Of a DNA stretch of 64,000 nucleotides, positions 19,612-31,338 are shown one piece after another. Each line of letters begins with the position of its first letter. Positions within the stretch are counted from its first letter, which is position 1. The position numbers and the translations under genes are program-made. This DNA is from Adiantum capillus-veneris (Eukaryota; Streptophyta; Polypodiopsida; Polypodiales; Pteridaceae). The stretch is from NCBI GenBank assembly GCA_014529385.2, contig CM043959.1:8147526-8211525 (forward strand), in the 5' to 3' direction. Under the pieces are notes generated by a model, which did not search any database, was not told the DNA's origin, and saw only the letters and a list, made by a program, of their open reading frames with translations.

Positions 19612-21414
19612 TGCAACTTATCACAAGTTCAACCACTAACCTGGCAATGGATTAGTTTCTGCACAACTTCTTGCTTTGCTGCCAAATAGACCTATACACA
19701 AGAGTTTTAATTTCGGCAATTGAATCACCGCTCTTATCTGCTAGAGGTTATTTTAGTAATGATTGGTATAACTGGAGAGTTAATCTCAACCACTACTATA
19801 TTTTATACACTATTGATGTTCCGGATTAGGTTGCTAACCTGAAACAATACTTTTCTCTGATGTTGGCCAATTTAAGCGAAAAAGCTTGAATTCAGTCTTT
19901 GATTTGTCAAATGGGAAACCAAGGTCCAAATTTACTTCTGAAAGGAGTTCTGGAACCCGTAAGCCAAATAGAACCTCACTGTCTAGGCCATGTCAAATTT
20001 TCCCTACAAAATGCCCCAATAGACATCCTACGTGTAGGATGTCTCCTGCTGCATTTTGCCTGGATTTTTGCATTGTATTTTCCCCTCATTGTGCTAAGCT
20101 TACAGTTGTTTTTACTTTTTGATTTGGACTTCTAGAAGCTGGTCAATGAGTCAGAAATCTGTTCCGACGGCCTGGTGATGGTGTTGATCAGTCTAATCAA
20201 CTCCAATTTGGACCAAAATTGACTAGCAGGTGCCTTAGGCTATATAACACTTTACAATGCTCAAAGTCCAATTATGGCTTCATTTTCTTGCATTAGACAT
20301 CCTACGCATAGGATGTTTTTTTTATTAGAATGGCTTTAAACTCAAGACTTAAGCTGTCCTTGAGCTGATGATCACCTTGGTATACTCAGATTTCAGTTTG
20401 GAGTCCCAAATCACTCAGAAGACATCCTACGCGTAGGATGTCTATTTGGTCTGTTTAACCCCAGATTTGTTCCACAGCTTCCCCCTGATGTCAGTATCCC
20501 AGTGGTATGCTTATATCTTGTTTTGGATGTCAAAAGTCCTAAACTTCAGTTGTTTTTGCTTTTTCAGTCAAAAGTGCTAAAGTCCACTTTGAACCCAATT
20601 TTCTTACCCGACTGAGGTGAAACCCCTTTCAATCACTCAATATATCATGAAAGACACACTCATGCAGCCATCTTATGATTTTAGTTTCAATTTGATGTTT
20701 TGGCACTAATTGGGTAAGATGTCTAGAAATTTCAGTCTATCTAGCCTTATCCTGTCAAGAGATGGCCAAGTTTCCACTTTCCAGTTGAAATTAGGGTAAA
20801 CCCTACCTTCAGAACACACTGATCAACTCAAAATCCCAAAATCCCTCCCAGATTGGCCTGTAGACATCCTAGGCGTAGGATGTCTCTTGGCTTAAAATTA
20901 AAGTTTTTTTCTGACAGAAATGCTCCTGATGCTCTGTAGGCCTATCAGAAACACTCACAGTAACTTTTGGATTTCAATTAGGCTTTCAACCACACTTTTG
21001 TGTCTTTTTGCATCTTTTACAAACTTGTAATGATTCTACCAAGCAAGTATACATGCATGAAATGCTCTAGATCTGAATCATGATGTTCTACTTACTCTAC
21101 TCCTCCCTACCATGAGGAAATGGTGATAATGGTGTTTTTGGTTGCTTTTTGGGACTCTCCAGACTCTCAAGCTCTACTCTCACCGCTTCTACCACTCCCA
21201 CTTCTACTCTAGACTCGACTACTACCTAAAACTACCTAAGTCTACCTCCTCTACCTAAGTCGAAGGATCTAGGCTAGACACACGCTTCCTAGACTCCCTC
21301 TAAGACCTAGAGAGTCCTCCACCCTCTGATCCTATCTAAATGTAAAGCGAGACTCTTGGCAAGCGAAAAATCCCAATCCTCAAGGATTAGTCTCGGTCAC
21401 CTACCTAAGGTTTT
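19612..21414 (-). other. E2 untranslated leader with repeated palindromes
   Basis: About 1.8 kb between the first ORF and primer site without a convincing ORF. It contains four copies of a 24 bp palindrome (listed separately). Numerous short plus-strand ORFs (19886-20135) are not supported. Long leaders with structured elements are common in plant Ty3 elements and may serve packaging or translation, which is inference here. Confidence 0.6.
20021..20885. repeat. Four dispersed 24 bp palindromes in the E2 leader
   Basis: Copies at 20021-20044, 20295-20318, 20420-20443 and 20862-20885. Each has the arm AGACATCCTAC, a 2-nt centre (GT or GC) and the reverse-complement arm GTAGGATGTCT. Copies 1 and 3 have perfect 11 bp arms; copy 2 has two mismatches and copy 4 one. 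Flanking bases are unrelated. The same 11-mer arm GTAGGATGTCT occurs twice more in the E2 LTR (in 21782-21871). As RNA each copy would fold into a hairpin with a minimal loop; as DNA it is a dyad binding site. Confidence 0.85.
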
Positions 21415-21434
21415 CGTCCCCGGCTGCGGCGCCA
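21415..21434 (-). promoter_or_regulatory. E2 primer binding site, tRNA-Asp type
   Basis: The minus strand reads TGGCGCCGCAGCCGGGGACG, close to the TGGCGCCGTTGCCGG site known for Athila-like and related plant elements primed by tRNA-Asp. It lies 4 nt from the LTR end (CCGTTCA on the minus strand). Confidence 0.8.
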
Positions 21435-21438
21435 ATGT

Positions 21439-22413
21439 TGAACGGGTACGCCGCGACGGACGTCAGCACAGCGAGAACTCACCTAACAAGTAATGTCAGC
21501 TAAGGACGAAGATCAGCCCGCAGGCGCGTGGAAGCAAGCATAAGGTGTCAACCTACACTCGACCTAATCCTAACTAATTCCTACAGAGGCTCCTACCACT
21601 TCTCTAAGTCACAGTCTTCAAGAGAACAAAAGAGGATGCTTCCTACAACGCTTTCTAGAGCCGAATACCTATCAAACACTTTCGAAACACCATAGAACTT
21701 GAAGGAGACCCTACTAATACCTATAGGCCACTCTCCCTCAGGTCCGTGCACCAAAATCACGACCCAAAACACCCGGTGCAGAAATATGTAGGATGTCTGG
21801 CCGAAATCTGCAGGTCTTCGTTTTCAAAATATGTAGGATGTCTGGCCGAAATCTGCAGGTCTTCGTTTTCAAAATATGAAGTGCCTAATGTGTAGTTCTA
21901 CTCATTGTGAACGCGTGGATATGCTGCAATGAAAAATCGAACAATGTATGCTCACCCAAACAACCGATGAAGCTCGTAGAAGGAGCTCCCAAAGCCGGGC
22001 CGTACGCGCGCAATGTTGGTATCGGCTCGTAGCTCTAGTCGGGGGCAACACGCTGCACTTCTCCACACTCGATTCCGACCACCGTAGCACACGTAGCGTC
22101 AAGACAAAGCTCACACTCTCTCTCACGTACACAGTACGCTCACTCACAAACTTAAACTTGTTTAAAATGACAAAAGGTTTTTCATTAAGGTCAAAAAGTG
22201 ATATATATACCTTACAACTTCTCAAACCCTAAAGTTTCAAAATCATCCATCTACTCCATCTAACTATCAAAACTGGGATACAATGTGGAAACTTCTGTAA
22301 GTCCCAATATTTACAAGGTGAAAAACCGGGTTTTGCTCAATGAATGACTAATTACAAAAAAATAATAATCCGCCGAGTAGTTAGATGCCGTGGGGTGTGT
22401 CGAGGTTCTAACA
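21439..22413 (-). repeat. E2 5' LTR
   Basis: TG start at 21439 (TGAACGGG) directly beside the primer site. The other end is placed at 22413 (GGTTCTAACA), giving TGTTAGAACC on the minus strand. The end is inferred from the TG...CA rule, since no second LTR is in the window. The LTR is GC-richer near the primer site. It holds a 45 bp tandem repeat. The short ORFs at 21902-22232 lie within it and are not supported. Confidence 0.68.
21782..21878. repeat. 45 bp tandem repeat in E2 LTR
   Basis: Two exact copies of a 45 bp unit (21782-21826, 21827-21871) and the start of a third. Each unit contains GTAGGATGTCT, the arm of the leader palindromes. Exact identity suggests a recent duplication. Confidence 0.88.
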
Positions 22414-22965
22414 CATGACAAGCACCTTAGGTGGAGTTCCCACCTTTAGCTCAACCCTAGATTGCCTAAGGTCAAAGGAAAGTTTAGGTCGGGTTCCCAC
22501 ATCAAGATCAACCCTAGCTTGCCTAAGGTCAAAGGTAAGTTTAGGTTGGGTTCCCACCTAAATCTCAGCCCTAGCTTGCCTAATGTGAAAGGACTTTTAA
22601 CACTAACCATTGGAGGCCTTTAATAAAGCTAACCCTAAGGTCTTTTAAGCTCCATTAGATGCACATTTCTCTTTGATGGAATACCTCCTTTTGGACCCCT
22701 ATTGAGATGTAACCATCTCTCCTCTTGGTCCCCTACTGAGGTAAGTCTAGAAGCACTTATTTCACATTGCTCTTTAATAGACCATCTCATTTTGGACCCC
22801 TATTGAGATGCAACCATTTCTCGTTTTGGTCCCCTGTTGAGATAGGTCTAGAAGCACATGTCTCTATTCTACCTCTTGTTCACATTTATTCTTCCACATT
22901 AAATGATCAGTTTAATATGAGAATCATTTGGCAAATTTAGATATTATATTTTATGACAAAAAAGA
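22414..22965. repeat. Tandem-repeat block and LTR fragment
   Basis: Two repeat families follow each other. First, three copies of a 57 bp unit, each with GCCTAAGGTCAAAGG or a variant (starts 22464, 22521, 22578). Second, two copies of a ~101 bp unit with TTGGACCCCTATTGAGATG (22691, 22792). The stretch 22620-22965 resembles 36160-36400 at the outer end of the E4 right LTR, including AAATGATCAGTTTAA. I infer a truncated LTR of the E4 family in front of the E3 remnant. Confidence 0.65.
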
Positions 22966-23770
22966 TGAAGCTATGGATTCAAGGGCGTGCCGTAAGTTTT
23001 CTGTAGATGATACCAAATACTATGAGAAGATTTTGTGAAGGTTAGAAGAAGTTAATCTTACCCTATCAGGACAATAACTTGTATTAAATTGGAGTTAATG
23101 AAGTGTTGATTTTTGGGTATATGTGTGGTCCTTATGGTAGAAGGTCTTTTGCAAAAAAGATAGATGCAAGTAAAAACATGGAAGAAACATGTATAACTAT
23201 CATTGAAGTTCTAATATGTCTTGGTGCTTATGTTTTCTATCTCATTTGGATACCACATTATGCACATGTAGCAAATCCTCTTTCTAGGTTGTTGAGAAAG
23301 AATCCAAAGTTTCAATGGGAGAAAGAGCACACAAAAGCCATAATGAAACCATACAATCTACTTCTTTCATCACCATCCTTGAGAAAGGTATTCTATGTAT
23401 GTGAAAGAATTTCATTTTCATAGTGGAGACAAGTCCTATAGGGATAAGATGGGCAATAGGCAAGATGATATGACAAAGACAAAGGGAAAAGGTATGTGGT
23501 GATGTTTGGGGCTAAGGTTCTGTGTTTAGGCCAAGAAGATTTTGTGCAAATAAAAAGAAAATTATGGGGAGTGGTCATAGCATTGAGGTGTAACAAAAGG
23601 AGTGTTTGATAAGGGCATTAATGGTGGTTGTGGAAACCAACTGTTTGCCTCCTCTTGGAATGATTATAAATTGATCCACTCCTAGCATTTATATGCTGCA
23701 ACATATAGCCTACGTAAAGCCTTTATGCTCGAATGGATTGCCTACACAAAGTAGTTGAATCCTACACAAT
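22966..23770 (+). pseudogene. pol: E3 RT end and RNase H remnant
   Basis: Plus-strand Ty3 pol with many frameshifts. ORF 23103-23423 carries the RT connection: GAYVFYLIWIPHYAHVANPL followed by SRLLRKNPKFQWEKEHTKAI. Further on, in other frames, GKRYVVMFGAKVL, then FVQIKRKLWGVVIALR, match the RNase H of Ty3 elements. The polymerase palm with its YxDD box is missing upstream, cut at the junction near 22965. Not functional. Confidence 0.72.
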
Positions 23771-23773
23771 GCA

Positions 23774-25170
23774 ATGGCAGATATGATGTCTTCTAGGGCA
23801 ATGCATGAAGATTTTCAGGACATGATTGTTGATGGAGATGATGTAGACAGAAAGTTTTACACTATTGCTAATGCAATGAGTAATCATGAATGTTTTGTAT
23901 GTTCACGTGAGTCCTTTTTTGAGGAGTTATATGACAGTGAATGGATCTTGATATGTCACTACCTAAGTACCTTATAGAAACAAGAGGATTGGACCAAGAA
24001 TGAATTCAAGAGGATAAGAAGAAAAGCATATGGATACTTCTTGAGGGGTCACTATGGTAATGCTACTTAACAAGACATTATCAAGGAGTTCCATGGAATT
24101 TTATGTGCATGAAATTGAGGTGTATGGACAACATTTGCCAAAGTAAAAAAAACATATTGGTGTAGTGGATGTATAAGGTTGTGGCTGAGTTTACGGAGTC
24201 TTGTGTGACATGCCAAATGTATTCAAATATATGACATTTGTGATGGACTGTATGCATCCTACTTATCCATTTTCCATGTTTTACAAATGGGTTGATGACT
24301 TGTTCACAATGCCTTTGAGACTTTGGGCAAGAATAAAGAGTAAGAAGATCTATGTAAATTCCTTCTTGAAGATTTGATTTGTTTGTATGTGTGTGTAGGA
24401 AATAGAACTATAGATAGAGGAGAATTGGATATTGAAGAAGCAAGGAATTCTTCTGTAGGATGGGCATTAAACTAGCCTTAACTTGTGCTTATAATCTAGA
24501 GGGCAATGGCAAGAGTGAAAGAGGGAATCCTCCAATAATTAAATATTTGGGTAGTGCTTGTGAAGGTAATCTAGGAGAGTGGCCAATTCTATGTCTATTT
24601 GCTTTATGGATTGACTCTACAACACATAGTCTAGTCACGGGCTATATACTTGTTGAATTGATGCATGATCAAAAATTTGTGATGCCAATTGAAGACGTAG
24701 TTTGTACATGGAATGTATTTCCACAGGAAGTTGGAATGAGTAGAGAAGACCTTCTTATATTGCACATACAAAAATTAAAAATAAGGCTTGAAGACATTGA
24801 GCTTGACTAAAGGATGCAAGGTTGAAAAACAAAGACATATTTGATGAGACCAAAAGCTTTAAAGAATGTGATTTGCTTGTTGGTGTATGATAGTAGCCTT
24901 AAGAACCATCACTCTACAATAAGAAATCTTGCAAAAAAATGGTTTGGTCCGTACGTTGTTAAGCATTCGCATGGAAATGTAACTTACACCTTTTACAAAC
25001 TCAATGGGACAAATTTGAGAATTTTTATCGCAAGAAAAAGGGATAAATTGTTTAGAAGAAGAGAGGATGTTGATCCATTTTATGCACAACCAAGTGAGAA
25101 ATATGATGGATCCAATGATATGAAAACTAAGGATAAAACTAAAGATATGGTGTCTGACCATGAGTTTTGA
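23774..25170 (+). pseudogene. pol: E3 integrase remnant
   Basis: ORF 23774-23977 covers the RNase H-integrase spacer (MADMMSSRAMHEDFQDMIVD). The next part is broken by stops, but SCVTCQMYSN at about 24200 is the CC half of an H2C2 finger. The IDRGELD at about 24410 is a candidate second catalytic Asp. ORF 24460-24810 has EGNGKSERG, matching the third catalytic Glu region. ORF 24841-25170 is the C-terminus with KKWFGPYVVKHSHGN, a GPY/F motif. Multiple frameshifts make it a pseudogene. Confidence 0.72.
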
Positions 25171-25229
25171 TGTTTAACAAATAAGATTGTGGCACATATT
25201 GGAGGATGCGCAAATTTAGAGGGGGTGGA

Positions 25230-25813
25230 TGTTGTGTTGTGTAACATAGACGATGTGAAATAAAAACATTCACCTCAACTTTGACACTTTTCAATGCATG
25301 TAAATAAAAGAAATCATGTACATATTGTGATATATGCTAAAGCGACTACTTCGGTCAGCTATCATATGTATATTTATCTAGGAAGTCATGGCCCTGGATA
25401 TGGCACCGTTGCATGCTTTTTCACTTGATAAGATGTGTAATTTGATTTTATAATATATATATATATTCTATTTTTTCATGGTGGCACATTCATCTCAACT
25501 GCAAATATTGATGCATACAAAAACTACCAAAAATAGCAACCAACAGACGTCCTTGTAAAATTGCATGAAAAGTGATCCAGAATGAAAAAGTGATGAAAAA
25601 TGATGCATGTATATTATTCTTATGCTCATGAAATTGATCCAAAAAATTTAGGATTTTTCTTACTCTAGTTGGGAAATTTTATATAAAAAATGAGCTAAAA
25701 ATGACCTTGTTCTGGTCAAAAGTAGAAAACAGGCCCAATAATTGACACATCGTTTCATTTGACCGTATAGAAAGAGAAACATGGCTGCTTCTCAAGGGGA
25801 GAAACTTGCAGTT
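25230..25813 (+). repeat. Putative E3 3' LTR start
   Basis: A purine-rich tract AGAGGGGGTGGA (about 25218-25229) follows the integrase end and is followed by TGTTGTG, a fitting polypurine tract and LTR start. The far end is not identifiable because E4 begins at 25814. No 5' partner is in the window. Confidence 0.48.
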
Positions 25814-26772
25814 TCTCACATTTAATGGCCTAGTAACTTGTGTCTAGCAGAAAATAGCATGAACACAGTGAGCATTTCATTAGAATAGATTCCTAATGAG
25901 ATTAACAAGAGTGCTTGGGTAGAGAGAGTAACAAAAAGCATAACACCTAGTTAGATAGCATGAACAATACTTCAAAAGAGAGACAAATTAAGCAATTGAA
26001 AACAGCTAAGGACCGGATTTGCATGGAGCCGGCGGTCCCCCTTCCAAAAGGATTTGTATTATGGTTTCTCCCATCAAGAGAGACATTTTACAGTACAACT
26101 CTTTGTGTTCCTCCAATACTAGCTAGTGCAATGAAGATGGGAACTTCAAGCACTAAGCAAAACACTTATCAAACACAACTTCAATTCCCTCATGGTCTCA
26201 AACCCAAGACCTTACACACCTTCGAAGATGGTGAAAGCTAGCGGGGTATGAGAGTAGATTGAGAGGAAGAAGGAGTATTCTTACAAGAAAGATATACATC
26301 TCCTTACATAATCACTCATATTATCATGTCTTAGCTTAGTAATTAGCATGATAGAGGAGATGATCATGCATTGAAGCTAGGATCTTGGTTGGATTTGCAT
26401 CACAAAGCCAAGAGTTGTTGGTGTAGGCCCCCCTTCTCACAAGCTTGGAGTAGGCCGTAAGCTTTCCATTAAATCTTGAGAAGGAAGGAGAGAGTCTTCT
26501 TGCTTCACACATCGATTGTGTGTGTGTGTGTGTGTGTAAATCAATAATTCCTTTGAAAAATCAACCCCCTCTCTCTCTTGGTCGACCCCTCTTGCTATTT
26601 GCTCATGTTCACATCCTATTGGACCTCCCCAGCCTCAGCCAATGTAAATTAAGCAGCATAAGTGATAGCCTTCTGACATGTGTTCCCCTTTCCCCTTTTG
26701 TGAGAGCTTTAGGTAACTAATAAATGCAATTAAACTCTCATTGGACCCCTTTGCCTCATGGCCAATAGGAAT
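25814..26772 (-). repeat. E4 3' LTR, left copy, truncated
   Basis: Aligns with 34815-35759 over about 950 bp with frequent substitutions, including the shared TTCATTAGAATAGATTCCTA and TTGTATTATGGTTTCTCCCA. Similarity stops near 26772, so this copy is truncated relative to the right one or the right one has an extra segment. It contains a (TG)n run near 26517-26538. ORF 25960-26241 lies inside and has no domain. Confidence 0.72.
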
Positions 26773-29700
26773 TAGTTCTTGACACTTATTTGCTTCATTG
26801 ATTCATTTTTTAGCACATTTTTATTTCTTGCAACATGAGATGCTACTGGCAATTGGACTAAAGGACTAAAGCCTAATCATAGCCCTAGGTCATGTTAAAA
26901 ATGAATGGAGTATTAAAACCATCACTAAGAGTCTAGGACTAATGAGAAATGAACCTACATTAATCTAAGGTCAAGGCCAATTACCTATGATTAGCACACA
27001 TGAAACCTAATTTTTTGATGAGTTAATATTCACAAAGCAAAGTGTTGAAACTTTAGAATTCCTAGATTTTGAACATGAAAGAACCATAGTTTAGAAGCAA
27101 AATTTCACTTAAGCCAAGCATAGGGAATGAGGAGATCAACAGAAGAGCAAAATCATGGAAGAATTACACCTATTCGTGCTCTTTGTGCATCCTTGAGCAA
27201 GCATCCCCTTCGTGTAGAGAATCCTCTTGATCCTTTTTATTTGCAAAAGAAGCTTTTTGAAGCTAAGTGTAAACACAAGCTACAAAACCCAATTATTGAA
27301 AGCCAAATGCACACAAAAAACATTAATGAAAACCTAAAGCTAGGGTCTTGCAAACCTGAATTTGCCAAAGGAAAAAAACCCAAGGGAAAAAATTGCCTTT
27401 GGTTATGCACATGATTCTCTAAAGTAGCAAATTTATACATACATAACAACACTGAGAGAGGCAAAATACTTCTACAATAGAAAATTTTGCAATTTGTACA
27501 ACCTCTCATGCATGATTCAAAGGTTAGATTAATTTCTAGCTCAATGAAATATGGAAAAACAAGCCAAGAGTTGAAATTAATACAACTTTTGAATGAAATA
27601 AAGTGGCTCTTGGAAGCCAAATTTTACAACTTGAAGCTTTTCAAAAAGGTAGCTAACAACTAGCTCACATAAAATTTTCAATTTAGAGCAATCTATGAGG
27701 TAGAGATGATTGCAAATCTTAAAGGAATGAAAGTGAATGGCTCTCAATAGCCAAATTATGTACTTGAAAGCTCAAAAAAATTGAGTAAATACTAGCTCAA
27801 ATGAAAACATTTACATTTTAGACCAAGCTATGAGCTAGCATATATACAACTTTTAATCCAAAGAATTGAATGGCTCTAAGTAGCCAAATTTTGCAATACA
27901 TTGCAATGATGACCCCTTCTTGGATCAATGAAATCACACACCTTCCACAACCCTTAAAAATAAACTCAACTGTTAGTGCACGAAAGCATTTGTCAATCAA
28001 TACAAGCACTAAAAAAAAACGCAATCAATTATAAGTCCAAAATTTTCACACTCTTACATGATCATTCAAGAAGCTCAAATTTTAGTGCTATGTAGGGTTT
28101 TTACATTTAAAGCCAACACTAAAAATGTACACTCAATGCCAAACCCAAACTTTAGAAATCTTTTTTTGGTTATCAAACAAACTCAATGTTAGTGCTTTGC
28201 AGTGATTTTTCATTCAATTTAATTACTCAAATGCAGTAAGAAATATCAAGCTCAAGTTTTTAATGCACGCTCTCAACCAAGAATCAATTTAGTGTCAACG
28301 TACGTAGCTCAAGATGGTGCCCACATGCAATGAAGAAGAATTTTTCATTTTGGCAATGAGCCTAGCAAGCAAGCGAAGCACTAGCTGAATTCATGGGCCA
28401 AATAATCACAATGAACGCAATTAATACCCACATTGTTGCTTTCATATGGCCTTTATAGCAATGAAAAAGAGAGTGTAAGTAAAATGCTAGATCCCTCGGT
28501 TGGCTGATTGATTCTCAATCACCATAGATCAATAACCCTTCAAAAAATTTCAAGAATCATCACAAGCCCCACAATTTAGTGCAACATTTGCAATGACTTC
28601 AATGAAAATATGTTTGTGCTCCCTTCTAGTTTCCTTTCACATATGAAGCAAAAGAGAGAGAGAGAGAGAGAGAAAGGGAGAGAGAATTGTATTGATCACT
28701 AATCCATTTAAAGTCGCATTTTTCTTCAGTCTTAAAGAGAGACCTATCAACACAAGCACTGATCAATCACCATTATGAGAACTCTAACCACCATTCTTTT
28801 GTTAATTTCCTAGTCCCCTTACTCGCCTTGATTTATCGATTGGCTCAACAAGGTCTCTGTTTTTTTGAGAATTTTTGGGTCACATTGGGTGGAAATTGCC
28901 TCTTAATAAAGTTAAAATGGATTTTTAAAATTTTAAAATTGGCTTTTTTTAGCGATTTTCTGTAGCGAGGACTAAGCCTTCAACCAGCCTGTGAGCATGG
29001 GGTGAAAGCAAGAGTGTGTGTGTGCGTGTGTGGGTGTGTGTAGAGGCTCCATTGCCCAGGCCCCAAGCAAGTAAGCAATCCAATGAGCTATCATCAATTC
29101 TGTAAACAACAAAAACAGTGCCCATTGCCAATCAATGGTGGGCTTGTGTCAATGAATGCGTGTGTGGCTCTGTTTCGACTTGGTAAAGTGTGACCATGAG
29201 GTGGCTGCCACGAGCATGTGTGTGATAATAATAGTAAGTTGGGCCAGCTGCAAAAAATGCCATTGTGTGGCCGTTGCGAGCCAAAAGTGGAAATCGAGGC
29301 CCGTTGGTGAGTTGCGACAAAGAGGGTGTGCATGTGTTATGAGCGCCAAGACAAACGAGTATGGCAAGTGGCTGAGAAAAATCCGTGCGTGTGTGTATGA
29401 GGCATTAGCATTTTATTAAAAATAAGTAAAAGCTCACTTAGGGGGCATTCCCACCAAGAGTTATGTGTGCATGGGGTCTAACAAAGAGACTCATCTAAGG
29501 AGCAAATGTCACAGTTTAATATTAAATTCTCCCTTAAATAATTCTGAGCTCCCAAGTTTGAAGCAAATCTTGGCTCTCTTTGCACACATACTAGACTAAT
29601 ATTTCCACGATTTAGACAAAAAATTTGCACATAACAACATGTAATCTATCATTTGAACCCCACTTTGATTGGAATTTGTGTGTGCATACAATTCCGATTT

Positions 29701-31312
29701 CCATTTCAAAATTGAATCAATTCACAATCAATTGGTGGTAATAGTTCAACTAATGCATATACCATATCCGAATTGCACAAAATTAGTTTCCAATTAATCA
29801 ATTGAATATTGCAAGGCCATAAGATGAGTGACCTAATCGTCCTTCGCCATTCCAAACCCAATTTGTACTCATTGCAACTTGTGAGTTGCTCATATTTGGT
29901 GTCCACAATCACTCAACCCCAATTAGATTTATCATTTGGGATTTGCATGGCTCGACATGAGTGAATTTTAGTCACAATTACACACAAATGAATGCAGCAT
30001 TTCCATGTTCATCTTGATCAATCATTAACATGGAAATTAAAAATTTTCACAATTGAGTGTCAATTGAGCGATATATGCCATTGAGTAGGCACACAAACCC
30101 AAATTTAGGCCAAACTTTTATGCAAAAATTACATCAATTTCACATTGCAATGCTCAAATTTCAAACTCAATCAAGCAATGCATGCATGCATGCTCAATTT
30201 AAAAAATTAACACTATTTTGACCCAATCAAGCAATGCACACATTCAAAAATTAAGCACAAATGATCAAATTTGGCTCAATTGGCATTGAATTTAGGCTTG
30301 AACCTAATGATTGCACATACTTTTGATGAACATTTCACAATAAAAAACCATTTAGGTGTCCCAATTAACCATCAATCATTGAAAATCAAGTGGTCATGGA
30401 TGGGTATACACACTCAATTTTTGCTCAATGTTTTGGCAATTAGGCATATCCAATGTTTGAATTAGTCTCACATACTCATCATTTACATGATTGCATCCTC
30501 ATGTATCATCAATTCCATCAATTTTTATGTATGCACACATTCAAGATTAGGTGCACGCACACTTGAAATTTTTGACAATTTTTTCCCTCTTTGCTGTATG
30601 CACACACACAATGATTTCTATGCATTCTTGATGAGAATTAAGCATTATTTGGGTACACACAAAGTTCATTAGTCACAATTTGACTATCAATTTCATTACA
30701 AGTATATCAAACTTAGGTGTAAAGTGTAGGTCAATTTGTGTTACACACCTAATTTTAGAAAATAATAAGCAACATTGAACCTCATTAATCAATCAAAAAT
30801 TGACATAAAAAGTCAGTGCATTTACATTGTAATTACACTCCAAGCTATTCCTTTGCTCCACACAAAGTCACATCATTGCACACACGAGTGTGTGCACCAT
30901 CAACTCGGCTCCAAAATTGACCATTTGTAGGTCAAAAGCAAACACTCAAATCATCAAGTTAGGCATGAGTTGGTACAATTAACTTGATTAGAGTGATGAT
31001 TCCACCTCTTGCAAGGGGATTTCACATACTTTACACTTCAAATGTTAGTGGTTTGGTTAGCAAGGTTAGTCAAAATTAGTAAAACTTAGCATGAAATTAG
31101 TACAATTAGCGTGGAAAGAAGCGAAACTAGCAAGGGTTAGCATGAAATTAGTGAAATTGGGGGTTTTGGGGTATTCATAACTCAACATTAACATCAATTT
31201 CTTGCACAACATCATCAAATCAAACGAAAAAATGAGTTACACACACTCAAAAACCAACAAATTAGTAATGAAATTACTCTATCCTATACATCCTAAACTC
31301 ACTAGCTTAGGT
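26773..31312 (-). other. Non-coding body attributed to E5, AT-rich
   Basis: About 4.5 kb without a recognisable coding domain. It holds a degenerate tandem repeat (27500-27900), GA repeats near 28651-28680 and GT repeats near 29012-29040. Much of 29600-31300 is enriched in CAATT/AATTG words. It lies on the inner side of the E5 primer site, so it is best read as a leader or body of a large non-autonomous Athila-type derivative. I could not find a second E5 LTR on the left, so the boundary with E4 is unknown. ORFs 27127-27414 and 29156-29419 are not supported. Confidence 0.4.
27500..27900. repeat. Degenerate tandem repeat, about 110-130 bp
   Basis: Three to four diverged copies share the order TAGCTCA(A/C)AT, then GAGCAA(G)CTATGAG or similar, ATACAACTTTT, then GGCTCT..(A)TAGCCAAATTTT and ACTTGAA. 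The spacing varies. No coding potential. Confidence 0.6.
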
Positions 31313-31336
31313 TATCAATCCCCGGCAATGGTGCCA
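31313..31336 (-). promoter_or_regulatory. E5 primer binding site, tRNA-Asp type
   Basis: The minus strand reads TGGCACCATTGCCGGGGATT, two substitutions from the TGGCGCCGTTGCCGGGGA of Athila-type elements. It lies two bases from the LTR end TACA at 31339. Confidence 0.85.
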
Positions 31337-31338
31337 AA

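Larger units (their letters stand above)
12771..22413 (-). mobile_element. E2: Ty3/gypsy retrotransposon with long gag, interrupted by E1
   Basis: A minus-strand element with a 5' LTR (21439-22413), tRNA-Asp-type primer site, ~1.8 kb leader, two ORFs before the gag core, gag, protease, RT and RNase H. Its integrase continues at 1-58, beyond E1. Its 3' LTR is outside the window. It is more decayed than E1: in-frame stops at 12950-12952, 13763-13765, 17704-17706 and 18299-18301, and frameshifts near 15500 and 17975. The RT has the chromodomain-free, non-chromovirus look, but I cannot fix the lineage. Confidence 0.82.

Noticed and set aside
27127-27414. 95-codon plus-strand ORF
   Set aside because: No recognised domain, opposite orientation to the surrounding elements, and within a repeat-rich non-coding body.
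29149-29419. Four overlapping ORFs on both strands
   Set aside because: No domain, GT/CA-biased sequence, and mutual overlap.
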